A stretch of 64,000 nucleotides of DNA, taken from assembly GCA_005408345.1 (NCBI GenBank), contig SEMN01000008.1, positions 1,984,001 through 2,048,000 of the forward strand. The letters run 5' to 3'. Below, one piece after another: positions 1 to 10,669 of the stretch. The DNA is from Macquaria australasica (taxonomy: Eukaryota; Chordata; Actinopteri; Centrarchiformes; Percichthyidae). Position 1 is the first letter of the stretch, and each line of letters starts with the position of its first letter. Position numbers and translations under genes: made by a program. A model generated the notes under the pieces. The model searched no databases. It was not told the DNA's origin and worked only from the letters and a program-made list of their open reading frames with translations.

Positions 1-2524
1 GTTTTCTCCTCCGGGAAATCTCATCAGTTAAAAACAAAAACTCTTTCTTGTCTCTCCGGCAGGAATACATGGATTTCCCACTGAGCGATTTTGTACACAT
101 TAGGTCTTGGACCTACATGTCTATGCCATTCACCATTACCAATATGCCGCGTGCCATTTTCCATTAGCAACTGCTATACATTCCAATGTGATCGAATCCT
201 TGAATCCTGAGCTCCTTGACTGAGTGTACAACTGTGAATTCAGTCTTTATTGCCTGCACGTATTTAGAGGCCAATACAGCGAGGACTCAGAAAAGCAGGA
301 AATGGAGACATCCATTCACAGGACAGGGATAATCCGCTCATAGGCTCAATGTAATAACTTGTGATAGGAGTTTATTAATCCTGGCCCTGGTTGTTCCATA
401 GGTTTTTGTGATTGTTAATTGCTATGAGGAGGTGGGGTCTGAGAAGGACAAAATCTAACTTCTCCTTTCTCCTCACAAGCCTCAAATCTTAAAGCTGTCT
501 CAATATAACTGCTGTATGTGGAAAAGAGATTATGAAAAGCAGGTGTGTTCAATTTAGATTAACAATAGACTAATTACCAGGGATGAGCTAATGATAGAGC
601 TGCATATATTTATATACCTGCCAAATGGAATTCAATTAAGCTTAGCAAGTTAATAAGCACAAAGCAGGGGATGTACAACTGAAATTTCTAAAATAGTGTC
701 TGTATGTTTTTCTTTTTTGGGGGTGAAATTGCAAAACATTTTTAAAAACAAAAATGGACATGGCCTTTATCAGGAAAAACAGACCCAATGAAAGAAATAA
801 ATGGATGTAAGGTTTTTGTATGGTTCAAGTTTCACAGTTTGGAAGTTATGAACCAAAATGGCCTTTGCCTTAATCAGAGGAAGTTAATCTGAGAATGTTG
901 TTTATGATGATTTGTATATGATTTTCCTCCCATAACTAAGCAAAGGTATAATGTCTCCCATCATTCTGCCACATAAGGACTTTAAGTTGCAGAATTAAAA
1001 TCATTAAAGCCCAAGAAAACACAATCACCCATTTACCTTTGATGTTGGGACCACTAATAATCTGACATGCAATATGTAAATGTGCTGCAGTCATACTGCT
1101 ACAGTTTGGACTCCCTCAATAGCACCCACATATTGGAAAAGTAGTACGTCACAGACTGGCAGCACAATACAGAGTCAACAGTAAAAACCTGCCCTGTATT
1201 AAAACGGATGTTGTTAGGGAATGATTCATCTCGCACTGATTCATTTTGGTGAATAAAACTGACAGTGTCCAAATACTGATGGAGCAAGGTGACTCCACGA
1301 AACATCTATTGTAAATACATGTTCAACCCTGTACCTGCTGGCGTATAATTACCATAATTACCCTTATTCATAATGTTACCTGTGGTGTGATATTAAGTGG
1401 TTTAATTAATTATTATGATACATTGAGTGTTTCTGTGGAAATAATCACATGTTCTGGCCCAGAACCTAGAACAAGTTATTAAATTTGCATATATGTAAAG
1501 GTTCAAGCAGCATGAGGTTTATTATTCACTGTCAGTGTAGAGGCCCAAGTTGACTTAAAGATTAACCCCTTACTGTTTCTGGCATTTCTGGAACAAAACG
1601 CTGTGTACACAAATGTTGAATGACTCAGAATGATGATACTGTCATGCACTACGTTGTAACTTGATCAATATTAAATCCTTCTTCACCAAAAAATATTACT
1701 TATATGATCTATATGTGTATCTTCGTTACTGCTTTATCAAACATTTTGTGACTGAACAGTCATTTATCATGTAGCATCTGTCTTCTTAAGGTTCAAGCAA
1801 TTTTCAATAGCCACTTCAATCTGAGAGAGTGCTAGCCCTCAAATCAGTAAAGGTCTCCTTCTGTCAGCCGTCTTTCATTTACTACATCTCCAGCTCCTCG
1901 CTGCAAACCAGAGGCGTTTTAATGTCCCCGATTATCTCATGAGCTTTTGAAATGCATGAATTATTGTTGGAGGTTACGGCTCAGTAATTAAGGGCCACAG
2001 GGCCTTGATTGGACAGAGATTGTCACAGTTTGGCCGACATGCTTATGCCATGGGGAATCCTGCGAGCCAGAATGGGTGTGAGAGTGATATTTCTCTTGCA
2101 GGCTTGGCAGGCCACCCACACTAACTTTGTATTGTCTCTTCTCCATAAGACCATTTCCCTTTTTCCCTCCGTCTCTCTCACTCTAGCTCCCTCCTCATTG
2201 GCATTTTGGAACTCTCACACACATTTTCCAGGCTGGCGTTTACTTTCAGAGAAATCCATTTAGATTAAGCAAAGCTGAAGCAAAGCGTGGGTGTCTTTAA
2301 CTCTGAGGTGTCACACAAGATATTTCTGTGACAGTTTGTGTGGGCTCAGACCTTTGACCATTTATTCATCTTGTGACTGGCCACAGGCCATCCAGTCGTT
2401 TCCTGCCTCCTAAATGTGACAGTGGCGCTATGTGTGCCACTATGTGTATTTCATAATTTGGTTCATCTTAGAATTTTACTTTACATCGTCTTAATTCACC
2501 TAAAGCTGCTATTCATGTCTTTTT

Positions 2525-2812
2525 AGGGCTTATTTTCATTATTGATTAGGCTGTGAAATAATATGTTTTTGATTAAATTGGTATTAGAAAATATCAGAAA
2601 ATAGTGAGAGCCCAAGATGATGTCTTTAAATGACTTGTTTTTTCCACCAAAAACCCAAAGATATTGAATTTGCAAGGATTTAAATAGAGAAAAGTAGCAG
2701 ATCTTCACATTTGAGAAGCTCAAACCCGGCAAATGTTTGGCCTTTTTTCTTGATAAATCACAAACCTATAATCTATTATCAAAGCTTCTGTCAATCGACT
2801 AAATGATTCATC
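2525..2812 (+). repeat. degraded AGGGCTGCAACTAA-family MITE
   Basis: The order TTATTTTCATTATTGATTAG, CAGAAAATAGTGAGAGCCCA, CCCAAAGATATTGAATTTGC, CACATTTGAGAAGCT, TCTATTATCAAAG and CAATCGACTAA follows the family. The left terminus is reduced to TAGGGCTTATT. Confidence 0.65.
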
Positions 2813-4594
2813 CTTAGAGTTCTACTTGAGGGCAAAAAGACTAATTGTTTTTTATATCAAAATGAAAGGTTAAAGTTAAGTCACAGACCATTGATTTTAT
2901 CAGCTATTAAAACAACCTTAGCCAGCGAATTTAGTAACATGTAACTAATCAAAATTAATTCTTTGAGCTGGTCAAACTACAAAATAAAAACTCTTCGCTG
3001 TTGTCTGGTTTATATGTTATCTGCATGTTGTGTCTACTATTTTACCTCAGCCAAGGACGGTTTCCCCAACTAAGACACAACACACTGTATTGTTTTGATG
3101 TCTAGAAAGATACAGTAGAAAATAATATATCTTGTCGCTGTTCAAGAAGTCCAGAGTGTGAGCTTTTATTTAAGGGATCTAGGTGGCCGCATCATGTTTG
3201 ACAGCAGTTACTTGTAAAGTTGAATGAATGCCCAATAGATTCTTTTCTACTGATACTTTTGCAAGTTTGATACCTACTGGGTCTGCACTGGTACGTACTG
3301 CTTCCAGGAAATAGCCATATGCTCGCACTCTAAAGTCCGACACTGACAAAAGCTCTGGCCTTCTCCCACCTCCTCGGCTTTAATATGTTGCCTAATTAAC
3401 TGCCAGCCATCTAAATGAAAGCATTACAACCTTAAACAGTGTTACAAACTCACTTGAGTAATGTGTGACAAAGTGTAGTTTGCTTTTAAGCAGTGCGGGT
3501 GATGACAGAGCAAATCATGTTTTCCCCTCTAGGCTTACCGTAGCTGCATGCGCTCACTGCTGAGACCGTTCAGTACTACAAACCCATACACTCGACTCGA
3601 CTCAACCCGACTGCTGCTGATACCAGCTCTCATACATACTCACTGCCCTTGACACTTCCCGTACATGTAAAAGCGCAGCCTGTACGCCAAACAGTAATAC
3701 CAAAGAGACTGCTTGGGGGCTTCTGGGCTCGCCAGATTCTTTCATGTACCTGAGTCTCAGTAGACTCAGTGCTTGTTAGGCTGTTAGACTGTGGATACTA
3801 TTCCTGCTGCCTGCTGACTTTGGCCAGACTCTTGCTGCAGTTTGGGGTTGATAGACAACTTTTAGTGCCTGTTTGTGTTTTGGATTTTTTAAATGCTTTT
3901 ATTGTCTCCAGGTTATTTCTAATTTCTAATACGAGTTGGTATATTTTTGTTGTTTATTTACTGTAAAAATAATACACACGTAGCATCAAGACAATTATCA
4001 CTGTACTGTAACACTTCTTGATTTCGTAAGTTATCATCATTATGTAACCTACAGCTTAATAGTTTTGGAGGATAATGAAGCATATTGCTTTACTTCCACT
4101 CGATATCCGCATATAATGTTAGTTATGGCCTGAAAGATGCGCAACATCAAAGACTCAAACTCGAAATACTCTATATATTTACACTGAGGCAACATAATAC
4201 TCGAACCTCCCAGCACTGCCCAACAGCTGGCAAATAGTTAACAGTGTTTGAAATCTCCCAGATAAACTTCTAATTAATTAGACTTAACCAGTTAAACTAG
4301 TTTAAGTTGGTTTCTAGTGTAAGCTTTAACAACGAGCAACATATTTTGTCTGTTTTTTGTTTTCTCTATATTGTCATGTATTAATAAGTTTGATTATGCT
4401 TGGTATAAACTTATCTTGTTTTATACTATGTAGACAACAAATACAGGCCTGGAATTTAATTTATAGAAAATAATCACAATACCAATGGTAAGATGTTTTC
4501 ATAAAATCACTCAGCCCTATTCTGTGTTGTATTTATTTCCAAAATATTTTATTTCCAAAATAAATACAACATACAAAAGAAAATCCCCCTGTAA

Positions 4595-4700
4595 CAAACT
4601 GGCGACAAACCTCTTACCCATTGCATGCTGGGAAAGGCTCCAGCCTCCTGCAACCCTGAACAGGATAAGCGGTTTAAAAAAATAAATGCTTGGATGAAAA
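4595..4700 (+). repeat. 3' tail of a teleost SINE-like repeat
   Basis: ACTGGCGACAAACC, ATGCTGGGAAAGGCTCCAGC, CCTGCAACCCTGAACAGGAT and AAGCGGTTTAAAAAAATAAA, followed by TGGATGA, form the familiar tail of a common fish repeat. The element is 5'-truncated. Confidence 0.7.
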
Positions 4701-5530
4701 AGCAAAGCACATGCTTGCTTTATCTGCATTGCTGTGTTTCCCCCACATCATTAATATGCAGGAGAAATAAGGAGCCTATGAGATGGATCCCTGCTCTACT
4801 TTTCCACAATAATCAATATCAGTTTTACATCTCCTTCATTCACAGATAAAAGACAAGTCTCACTTTTCCCCCCAGTCACTCATGCCCTCCTTATCCTTTG
4901 ATCACGCTGAGCAGTCTTAACCCTCTCAAGACCCAGATAATTCTGCAGCATGCCCCATGAGGTTCTCTCACAGCTGCCTCAGAGACACAGCAAAGCTCTC
5001 CACCAGTGGAGAGGCGCCACAAGTGTCACACTTTAACCTCAAACAAATGCTCTGAGACTCTTTCCACATGAAGCAGAGCTGATAGTGAAGTTTAACACTA
5101 AAATGTCTGTAATGAGAACGCCTAGTGACAGAAGAGCTCCTGACTGCATTATACCGGTGCCTACCACATTCACTCCCACTCGAGAGTCATGAAGTTAACC
5201 TCAGCACCAAGGGGTTGTAAAAGAGTGAATTTTGTGACATGAATATTTAGAGCTAGTCAAAGTATGTAATCATTAAAGGATCATTTGCTTTTATATTAAC
5301 TTTGACTGGGTTTTTGATGTCTTACACTTTAGTCATCACTTCAGTCAATTATTTAGCTGACCGCACAAGATTTACTGTAGCTGCTGTGTCTCATAATCAG
5401 TTTATTCAACATAACGTTCAGATACGTTCTTTTTTCTTATTTGCGGTTTCATTCGTTTATAGTTCTATGTAGTCGTCATTTTTAAGACTTGACTGCAAAT
5501 AAAATATAAATCTAGTGATATTTTCTTTAT

Positions 5531-5807
5531 TTTAAAGGATAAGTCTGGTGATATCTTTTCTTATTGTTATTTAAGACCCTTGAAAAGGCAAAAACCAATG
5601 ACCTTTGTAGCCAAAGCCTGATACTCTATCTTATTCCTCTGTACCATAGACCGCCATTGTTATCCAAAAACTATTTAAAACACATCAATGAGCACACATT
5701 GTTTTGTTGGGCGACTTGTTCCTTCACTATAAGCATTGTAGTTTATTTGAGTTGATTGCAAATCCACCTTCCTGATGTTGTTAAAGGGGCACTGACTGCG
5801 TATGTGA
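5531..5807 (+). repeat. dispersed repeat sharing CCAAAAACTATTTAAAACAC (copy 1)
   Basis: It shares TTAAAGGAT, TCTGGTGATAT, CCAAAAACTATTTAAAACAC, ATGAGC, TTGTTCCTTCA and TAGTTTATTT with the sequence at 37518-37840, in the same order and orientation. It ends with TTAAAGGGGCACTGACTG, a word I recall from teleost repeats. The class is unknown. Confidence 0.65.
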
Positions 5808-6184
5808 AAAAAAAAAGTTGTATAAATAAATATAAAGCGTCGGTTGGGGCTGAAGACTGCAAGTTTGAAAATGAAAGAATTTGGGGGTGTGGAGTTAGAA
5901 AGAATTGAGGTTACCAGTCTCTGTAGCCCGCTCCTCATCGCTGCTCGAGGCTAGCTGCTCAAGGCTACATTAGCTGCTACTAGCGTAACACAATTGAATC
6001 CCCAACTGAACTGTTGCATTGTTCGTTTTGGTCTTTTCATGACATTTGTTAATATGCCAGCCTTATCCCTTAAAACATAATGTTCATTGGCAAATTTTAC
6101 TGTAAAGCTCAACTTCAGCACGAAACGCCTGCATACACACTGTTCCATATTTTACACCTCAGTTATTCTGAAATTGTAAACACA

Positions 6185-6652
6185 TGTTAGGAGTGTTATC
6201 CAGGGTGCTGATCAGACGGCACACTCCTGAACCATCACACTCCTGAACCATCACTGGAGCTCCCCAAGGAGCTCGCTGGTGTTCACGCCAGCATTCCCGC
6301 TGGCAGGTAACCAGGGGTCACTCCTACTAATCTCGAGACTAACTCATCTTTCAGTATTATCTTATCCACCTGAGTGTTACCCTGCATATAACCCTCTGTG
6401 TTGGGAATTATTGCTGTGAAGACAATGCCAATGTTGGTTTTACAGCCTCTTGAGTAGAAGTTGTAGTTTCTCTCTAGTGCATTTAGTGAGTCTGTATTGT
6501 TTCAGCAGTACTGTTTTAGTTGTGTACTGCTTTGCCAAGACCCTCCTTTGTTAAATCCTGAGTCTATAAATAAATAAGCCTCAAGATTCTGCTGAGCTTT
6601 GAGTCTCTACACTGGGGTCCTTCTCTCTCCTCATTGGACGTCATTACAGACA
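6185..6652 (+). mobile_element. candidate solo LTR of a gypsy-like retroelement
   Basis: It starts near TGTTAGGAGTG and ends near CGTCATTACA, giving TG...CA limits about 470 bp apart. A TATA-like GCATATAACC lies at about 6385. A polyadenylation-type AATAAATAAG near 6570 is followed by a short segment with CTACACTGGGGTCC, a layout seen in R-U5 of fish Ty3/gypsy LTRs. A perfect 16-bp tandem duplication (CACACTCCTGAACCAT) lies at 6220-6251. I could not find a clean 5-bp target duplication, so limits and class are tentative. No internal coding region is present. Confidence 0.4.
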
Positions 6653-6809
6653 TCATTACATCAAATATATGAGCATGATGATCACTCCCACAATTATACA
6701 TGAATGGATGTCAACATACCCAAATCAGAACTGGACGCGTATCCGAATCACTGTGTTTTGTCTGGCACTAGCAACATCCTCCAAGCAGCCTTTGAGTTGT
6801 TATGCACAG

Positions 6810-7265
6810 TAGGGGTGGGCAATATAGTTATAATTTTCTTCACCGTATATGCAATTTATTATATATAGCGATGTCAATATATAGCGATGTACTCAATTTT
6901 AAATTTTTATCTTATCACTTGGCCATAATGCACAGCCATTACCGGTGCATACAGCGTTGTGAGACAATGTACACTCAGCTGCTAGTTTATTAGGTATACC
7001 TAGCTTAAACGACTGTGGCGTAATACACTGTAACTTACAATTTTTTCTGACTTCATGAAGGTTGTAATGTTCAGTTTTTGTTGAAACTGTTTTCAGAGGT
7101 GTTGATTCAACTTTATTGTCATTTTCCAAGCTGTAGATTGCGGTGCTGTTGAATTATATTGCTTGACACAGAGGTGTTTATAATATTTTCTCGTTCATTT
7201 ACAATAACGATATAAGTGAAATTAGGTAATCAATATGATCTGATATCTATATATTCGTATTTCCA
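6810..7265 (+). repeat. dispersed repeat sharing CAGCTGCTAGTTTATTAGGT (copy 1)
   Basis: It begins with GGGGTGGGCAATATA and a direct repeat of ATATATAGCGATGT near 6858-6890. It continues with ACACTCAGCTGCTAGTTTAT, TTGTAATGTTCAGTTTTTGT and GAATTATATTGCTTGACACA. A segment from about 6965 to 7105 recurs in inverse orientation at 54466-54592. It is a decayed teleost dispersed repeat of uncertain class. Confidence 0.6.
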
Positions 7266-7520
7266 CATTACTGTATATTTTGGATAAAGATCTGACAAGA
7301 TCGCACTTGTAGAAAGACGAATTTTACTGCACACACTCATAAATGCTACTCTATGTGGACTCCAGATTCCTTCCCTCTTTGATGTTTTCTTTTTCTTACC
7401 CACAATGCTGCCGTATGTGAAACTCAAAAAACCCCAAAATGTGTGGACGTACTTTTGGCATAAATACCAGTGTCTGTGTGGAAAGTAGCTAAGCAGATTG
7501 TGTACGCACGCATCTGGCTC

Positions 7521-7740
7521 CAGGGCAGTGTGGTGGCTCAGCGGTTAGCGCCGTCACCTCACGGCAAGAAGGTGGTTACTTTAATTCCCTGGAGTGTGTG
7601 TGGGTTTCTGCCTAAAGACACATTATTCAGTCGGATAAGAGACTCGAAATTGCCCATAAGTATGAATGTGAGAGAGTTTGTGTCCTGTAATGATGTGCTG
7701 ATCTGTCTGGGGTGTCTCCCTGCTTTTCCCTCCTGTGTAT
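7521..7740 (+). mobile_element. tRNA-related SINE-like element, decayed
   Basis: It starts GGGCAGTGTGGTGGCTCAG and contains TGGCTCAGCGG at 7534-7544, which fits a polymerase III A box (TRGCNNAGYGG). The expected B-box region, GGTGGTTACTTTAATTCCCT, is degenerate. The body has GAGACTCGAAATTGCCCATA, ATGAATGTGAGAGAGTTTGT and TCTGGGGTGTCTCCCTGC, all in the order of a repeat abundant in teleosts. The tail module is absent here, but a separate copy of it lies at 4595-4700. Confidence 0.65.
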
Positions 7741-9711
7741 GCTTCACAACCCATCTCCAACTATGTTTTGTAACGTCATGTAATACTGTTTTTCATCATT
7801 ACTGTTGCACATCACTCTGTCCTCACTGTAAAGTAAGCTGTCTTAAGATTTCAAAGAAAATATACATTTAGCTTTCATTTCACATTTCCGTAACGTAGTG
7901 TTCATTGACATAATTTGCAATGTACTCCGAGGCATGATCCTGCCATATTTGAAAAATAAACCGAATCTGAATTTTAGTTTCTGTTTTGTAAATGTAAATT
8001 CAAACTTGATAATGTACGCCTTAGAATTACTCTAGCTTTCAGATTCTGGTATGAGCTCAGTCCTCAGCTGGTCTCATCACTTTGGGAGAGCAAACATTAG
8101 CAACAGCAGATACAAAAATGAAGTCTATATATGGAACGTCTTGGTCACGTGTTGAATATTACCTAATGTTGAAACATCATAATTGTACTTAATAAATCTT
8201 CTTTTTAGGATCATCTATTCAGTGTGCAGGCACTGTTGTTTGTTAACTTGTTAACCTAGATTAAACTTGAGAGACTTGACACAAAGAGGAGACTGAAGGC
8301 ATTGGTAGGCTACTTTTCTATAGCATTCTTGCTAACTGGGCTACACATACTGTAAACCTTTTACTGTTTAAAATCTCGTCAATAGCCTACATAAGTGGCT
8401 TTGCAATTTCTGTATTACATTTGCACTATCACAAAACCTTCCCTTAATTTTTTTTTTTTTTTTTGTATGTGGGGAGCCCAGAAAAAGACTGACCGGAGAA
8501 ATGTCTGATTATGAAAAAAGTGCAGCTCCAACACAGTAGAATAAATGATACTAGTGTATGTTGTAGATGTTACTGTTAGCTCATTATTTTTATCTAATGT
8601 GAGCTAGCTTCCTGATTTGTGAGTGAGTTTTCTTTCAGCTAGCACCAGAGGCTTGTTTTACATACTGTATGTAAAAAGTGAAGACAGTACGAAATACAAA
8701 ATGTACTCTTTAAAGTTGCAGTCTGCGAAACAAGACTAACAAGACACTGATCACAGGAGGAGCTGTTAACATTAGCTGCCCTGCTACCTTCAAGTTGATC
8801 GTCTTGTAAATATTGTACTGTTAAGTATATAAATGTTAAGTCAGTTACATTTCTTTGTAGTTTCTGATTGACATGATCCACCAGTAATTTTAACCTGCTA
8901 TGACTATAAATATTAGATTATAGATTAGATTCAACTTTAGCAGAGTAATGTACATATGTATAGAGGTAATAAATACAATGAACAGTAAAGGGTAGATAAA
9001 AATACGCTAAGAAACATACAGTTTGAACAGTATGATCATTGTGATACAAGTATGCTAAATAATATTTTCAGTATTATCTTGAATACACCCCCAATAACCT
9101 GTTTAAACTTGCCTCACATCACGACACTCGAATTATTGTCATGTTCATTAATTTTGTGGTTATTAAGACGAAGCATCCTTTGCATTGACCACTATTAGTG
9201 CAGCAAATAGTAACTGATTTCTGTAGACTCTTGTAAAGTAATTAAACAGAAAAAGTATTAAGATAAGGGAGAATTCTGCGAGGAAACACCCAGATAACAC
9301 TAGTTTAGTCCTCATCTTTTAAATATATGTTGTGCTAGTTAATTGGTGTTTCAATCTTAATAAAATGTGCAGGTTTTTCCACCTCAAGACAGATTGTGCT
9401 ATCCACAGCTGTATAATGTATGGCAGTGAGCCTGAAGCTCTAACCACCAAGCCATTCACTTGTTATAGCCATGTGGGTAAACACACTAGACTCAGCAGAA
9501 ACATAGTGCAGCACTGAAATGAGCTGTGAGATTAACTGTGATTTTGAATATTGAATGTATCGCTGTTCCACTTTTTATAGGTGGGCAATGCTGTCAAAAC
9601 ACTTTCACTGTGAGCCAAATGTGTCACCGTCCTCAAGACATCAGAACAATGTTTTCAAGTCTGTTAAAAGTTTGAACAAAACGAACGTTAAATAGCAGGA
9701 GAATATCTTAC

Positions 9712-9852
9712 TTGTGCACTTTTTCAGCCCGGACCCTTTCTTCACGGCGTGACGGCTGAGTTTGCAGTTGAAGTTGTTCTCCCAGAACTCGGCAAACCAG
9801 ATATTCCTTCTGTTGTTTTCCAGCGTTCGGCTGATGAAGTAACGATCAAACC
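9712..9852 (-). CDS. grm4: grm4 internal exon: ligand-binding domain, residues ~342-389
   Basis: This 141-bp exon encodes GFDRYFISRTLENNRRNIW, then FAEFWENNFNCKLSRHAVKK, then GSGLKKCT. The acceptor is CTGTCTAG before 9852 and the donor is GTAAGA from 9711. Both ends are phase 1; the final base is an A that starts the next codon. The segment belongs to the lobe II region that returns towards lobe I. CKLSRHAVKKG is the strongest paralogue discriminator: mGlu4 has CKLSRHALKKG, whereas mGlu6, 7 and 8 differ clearly after CKL. No further exon follows within the window. The expected next exon, with the conserved YEQEGKVQFVIDAVYAM stretch, was searched for on the minus strand of 1-9700 and not found, so it must lie before position 1. 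Confidence 0.95.
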
Positions 9853-10172
9853 CTAGACAGATCAATGGGTGCATTGTCATTGACACAGTCACTGTCAGTG
9901 TAAACAACAGTGTTGGTGCAGTCTGTGAGCCGGAGCTCTGATGTGTTCTACTGATTGAATACTGCATATGTTCAACTGACTTTGTTGCTTTGTTTTATTG
10001 AATTTTAGTTTTTAGACCTTTGATGATCAAATGCTTAATGGTTAAGCATTACAAAGCAACTTTTATTCTTCTGCAAACAGAGCCGTGCATGACATGAAAA
10101 GAATATTTCACATATGCACATGGTTTTATTATAGATGGAGATCTGATGTGTACTCAATGCTCTTCCCTGTAC
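9853..10172 (-). other. short grm4 intron, 320 bp, phase 1
   Basis: A compact intron with a GTACAG donor at 10172 and a CTGTCTAG acceptor ending at 9853. It is free of recognisable repeats, in contrast to the flanking introns. Open frames on either strand here are read-through from the exons. Confidence 0.9.
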
Positions 10173-10327
10173 CTTTGATGGACTGCCGCTTGGGAAGGAT
10201 GGTGACCGCTCCCTCTGCCATCTCCTCCTGGTGCACAACCGGAGAGATCTTTGAGCCCCAGCTGTCCGAACCCACCCAGATGAAATGGCCTGTCTGGTTG
10301 GCCTTTTTAGCGGCATGGAGTAGCCGC
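10173..10327 (-). CDS. grm4: grm4 internal exon: ligand-binding domain, residues ~291-342
   Basis: This 155-bp exon encodes RLLHAAKKANQTGHF, then IWVGSDSWGSKISPVVHQEE, then MAEGAVTILPKRQSIK. The acceptor is CTTTTCAG before 10327 and the donor is GTACAG from 10172. It is entered in phase 2, completing a lysine codon, and left in phase 1. The GSDSWGSK motif carries the equivalents of D312, S313 and K317, which contact the amino group and distal acid of glutamate in mGlu4. NQT is an N-glycosylation sequon matching N301. NQTGHF and MAEGAVTILPKR fit mGlu4; mGlu8 has NQSGHF in my recollection. The donor GTACAG is a weaker match to the consensus than the other three donors, but the following exon joins in frame, so I regard it as genuine. 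Confidence 0.95.
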
Positions 10328-10533
10328 CTGAAAAGGTGAGGAAACAGATGTTGCAATGGATAAGGTCAGCCTCCCGACCGGCTCCACTTTGATTTTGTTT
10401 TGCAATTCATTACACAGTGGTCTGGCAGAGGTGGACTGAAACGGCTGTGTTTGCACATGTTTCTGTGCTGTCGGCTGCAGTCGTGTTTTTCTAATCTTCA
10501 AAGGAGTGTTATGTAGCTATTACCAGGCCTTAC
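10328..10533 (-). other. short grm4 intron, 206 bp, phase 2
   Basis: A compact intron between two ligand-domain exons. It has a GTAAGG donor at 10533 and a CCTTTTCAG acceptor ending at 10328. I see no repeat or other feature inside it. Confidence 0.9.
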
Positions 10534-10669
10534 TTGATATCATCTTCGTTGGCAAAAAGTATGACGACTCTTGCGTTGGGGTTTTCTCTGAGTCGCCGGA
10601 TGACCTTGTCAAACTCTCCCTGCTTGGGCTCCCGGGGAATCTTGACGGACTGGGAGATGCACACACCCC
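10534..10669 (-). CDS. grm4: grm4 internal exon: ligand-binding domain, residues ~246-291
   Basis: This is the second visible exon of the receptor, 136 bp. It reads GGVCISQSVKIPREPK, then GEFDKVIRRLRENPNARVV, then ILFANEDDIK. The acceptor is TGTTTAG before 10669 and the donor is GTAAGG from 10533. It is entered in phase 1 and left in phase 2, which joins both neighbours without a frame break. The cysteine in GGVC corresponds to mammalian mGlu4 C249, which in the family pairs with a cysteine of the cysteine-rich domain. The asparagine of FANEDD is N286, next to the ligand pocket. The KIPREPK and FANEDDI stretches are diagnostic of group III receptors and closest to mGlu4. It is separated from the upstream exon by a 32.3-kb intron but from the next exon by only 206 bp. 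There is no sign of decay. Confidence 0.95.

Larger units (their letters stand above)
1..9711 (-). other. grm4 intron downstream of the last visible exon (partial)
   Basis: This starts with the GTAAGA donor at 9711 and runs off the window. It contains a degraded MITE-like copy at 2.5 kb, a SINE tail at 4.6 kb, a dispersed repeat at 5.5 kb, a candidate solo LTR at 6.2-6.7 kb, another dispersed repeat at 6.8-7.3 kb, and a SINE-like element at 7.5 kb. The stretches 1-2500, 2800-4600, 4700-5500 and 8000-9700 show no gene. The stretch 1860-2000 looks unusually non-repetitive and motif-rich. Assignment as an intron rests on the receptor lacking its C-terminal two thirds, which must lie further along the minus strand. 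Confidence 0.8.

Noticed and set aside
7470..7871. 133-codon open frame, plus strand
   Set aside because: Runs straight through the SINE-like element at 7521-7740, so it is a repeat artefact.
1..9700. Next grm4 exon with the YEQEGKVQFVIDAVYAM stretch
   Set aside because: Searched by eye on the minus strand and not found; it is presumably before position 1.
10085..10339. Plus-strand frames over the grm4 exon cluster
   Set aside because: They are antisense shadows of the receptor exons at 10327-10173.
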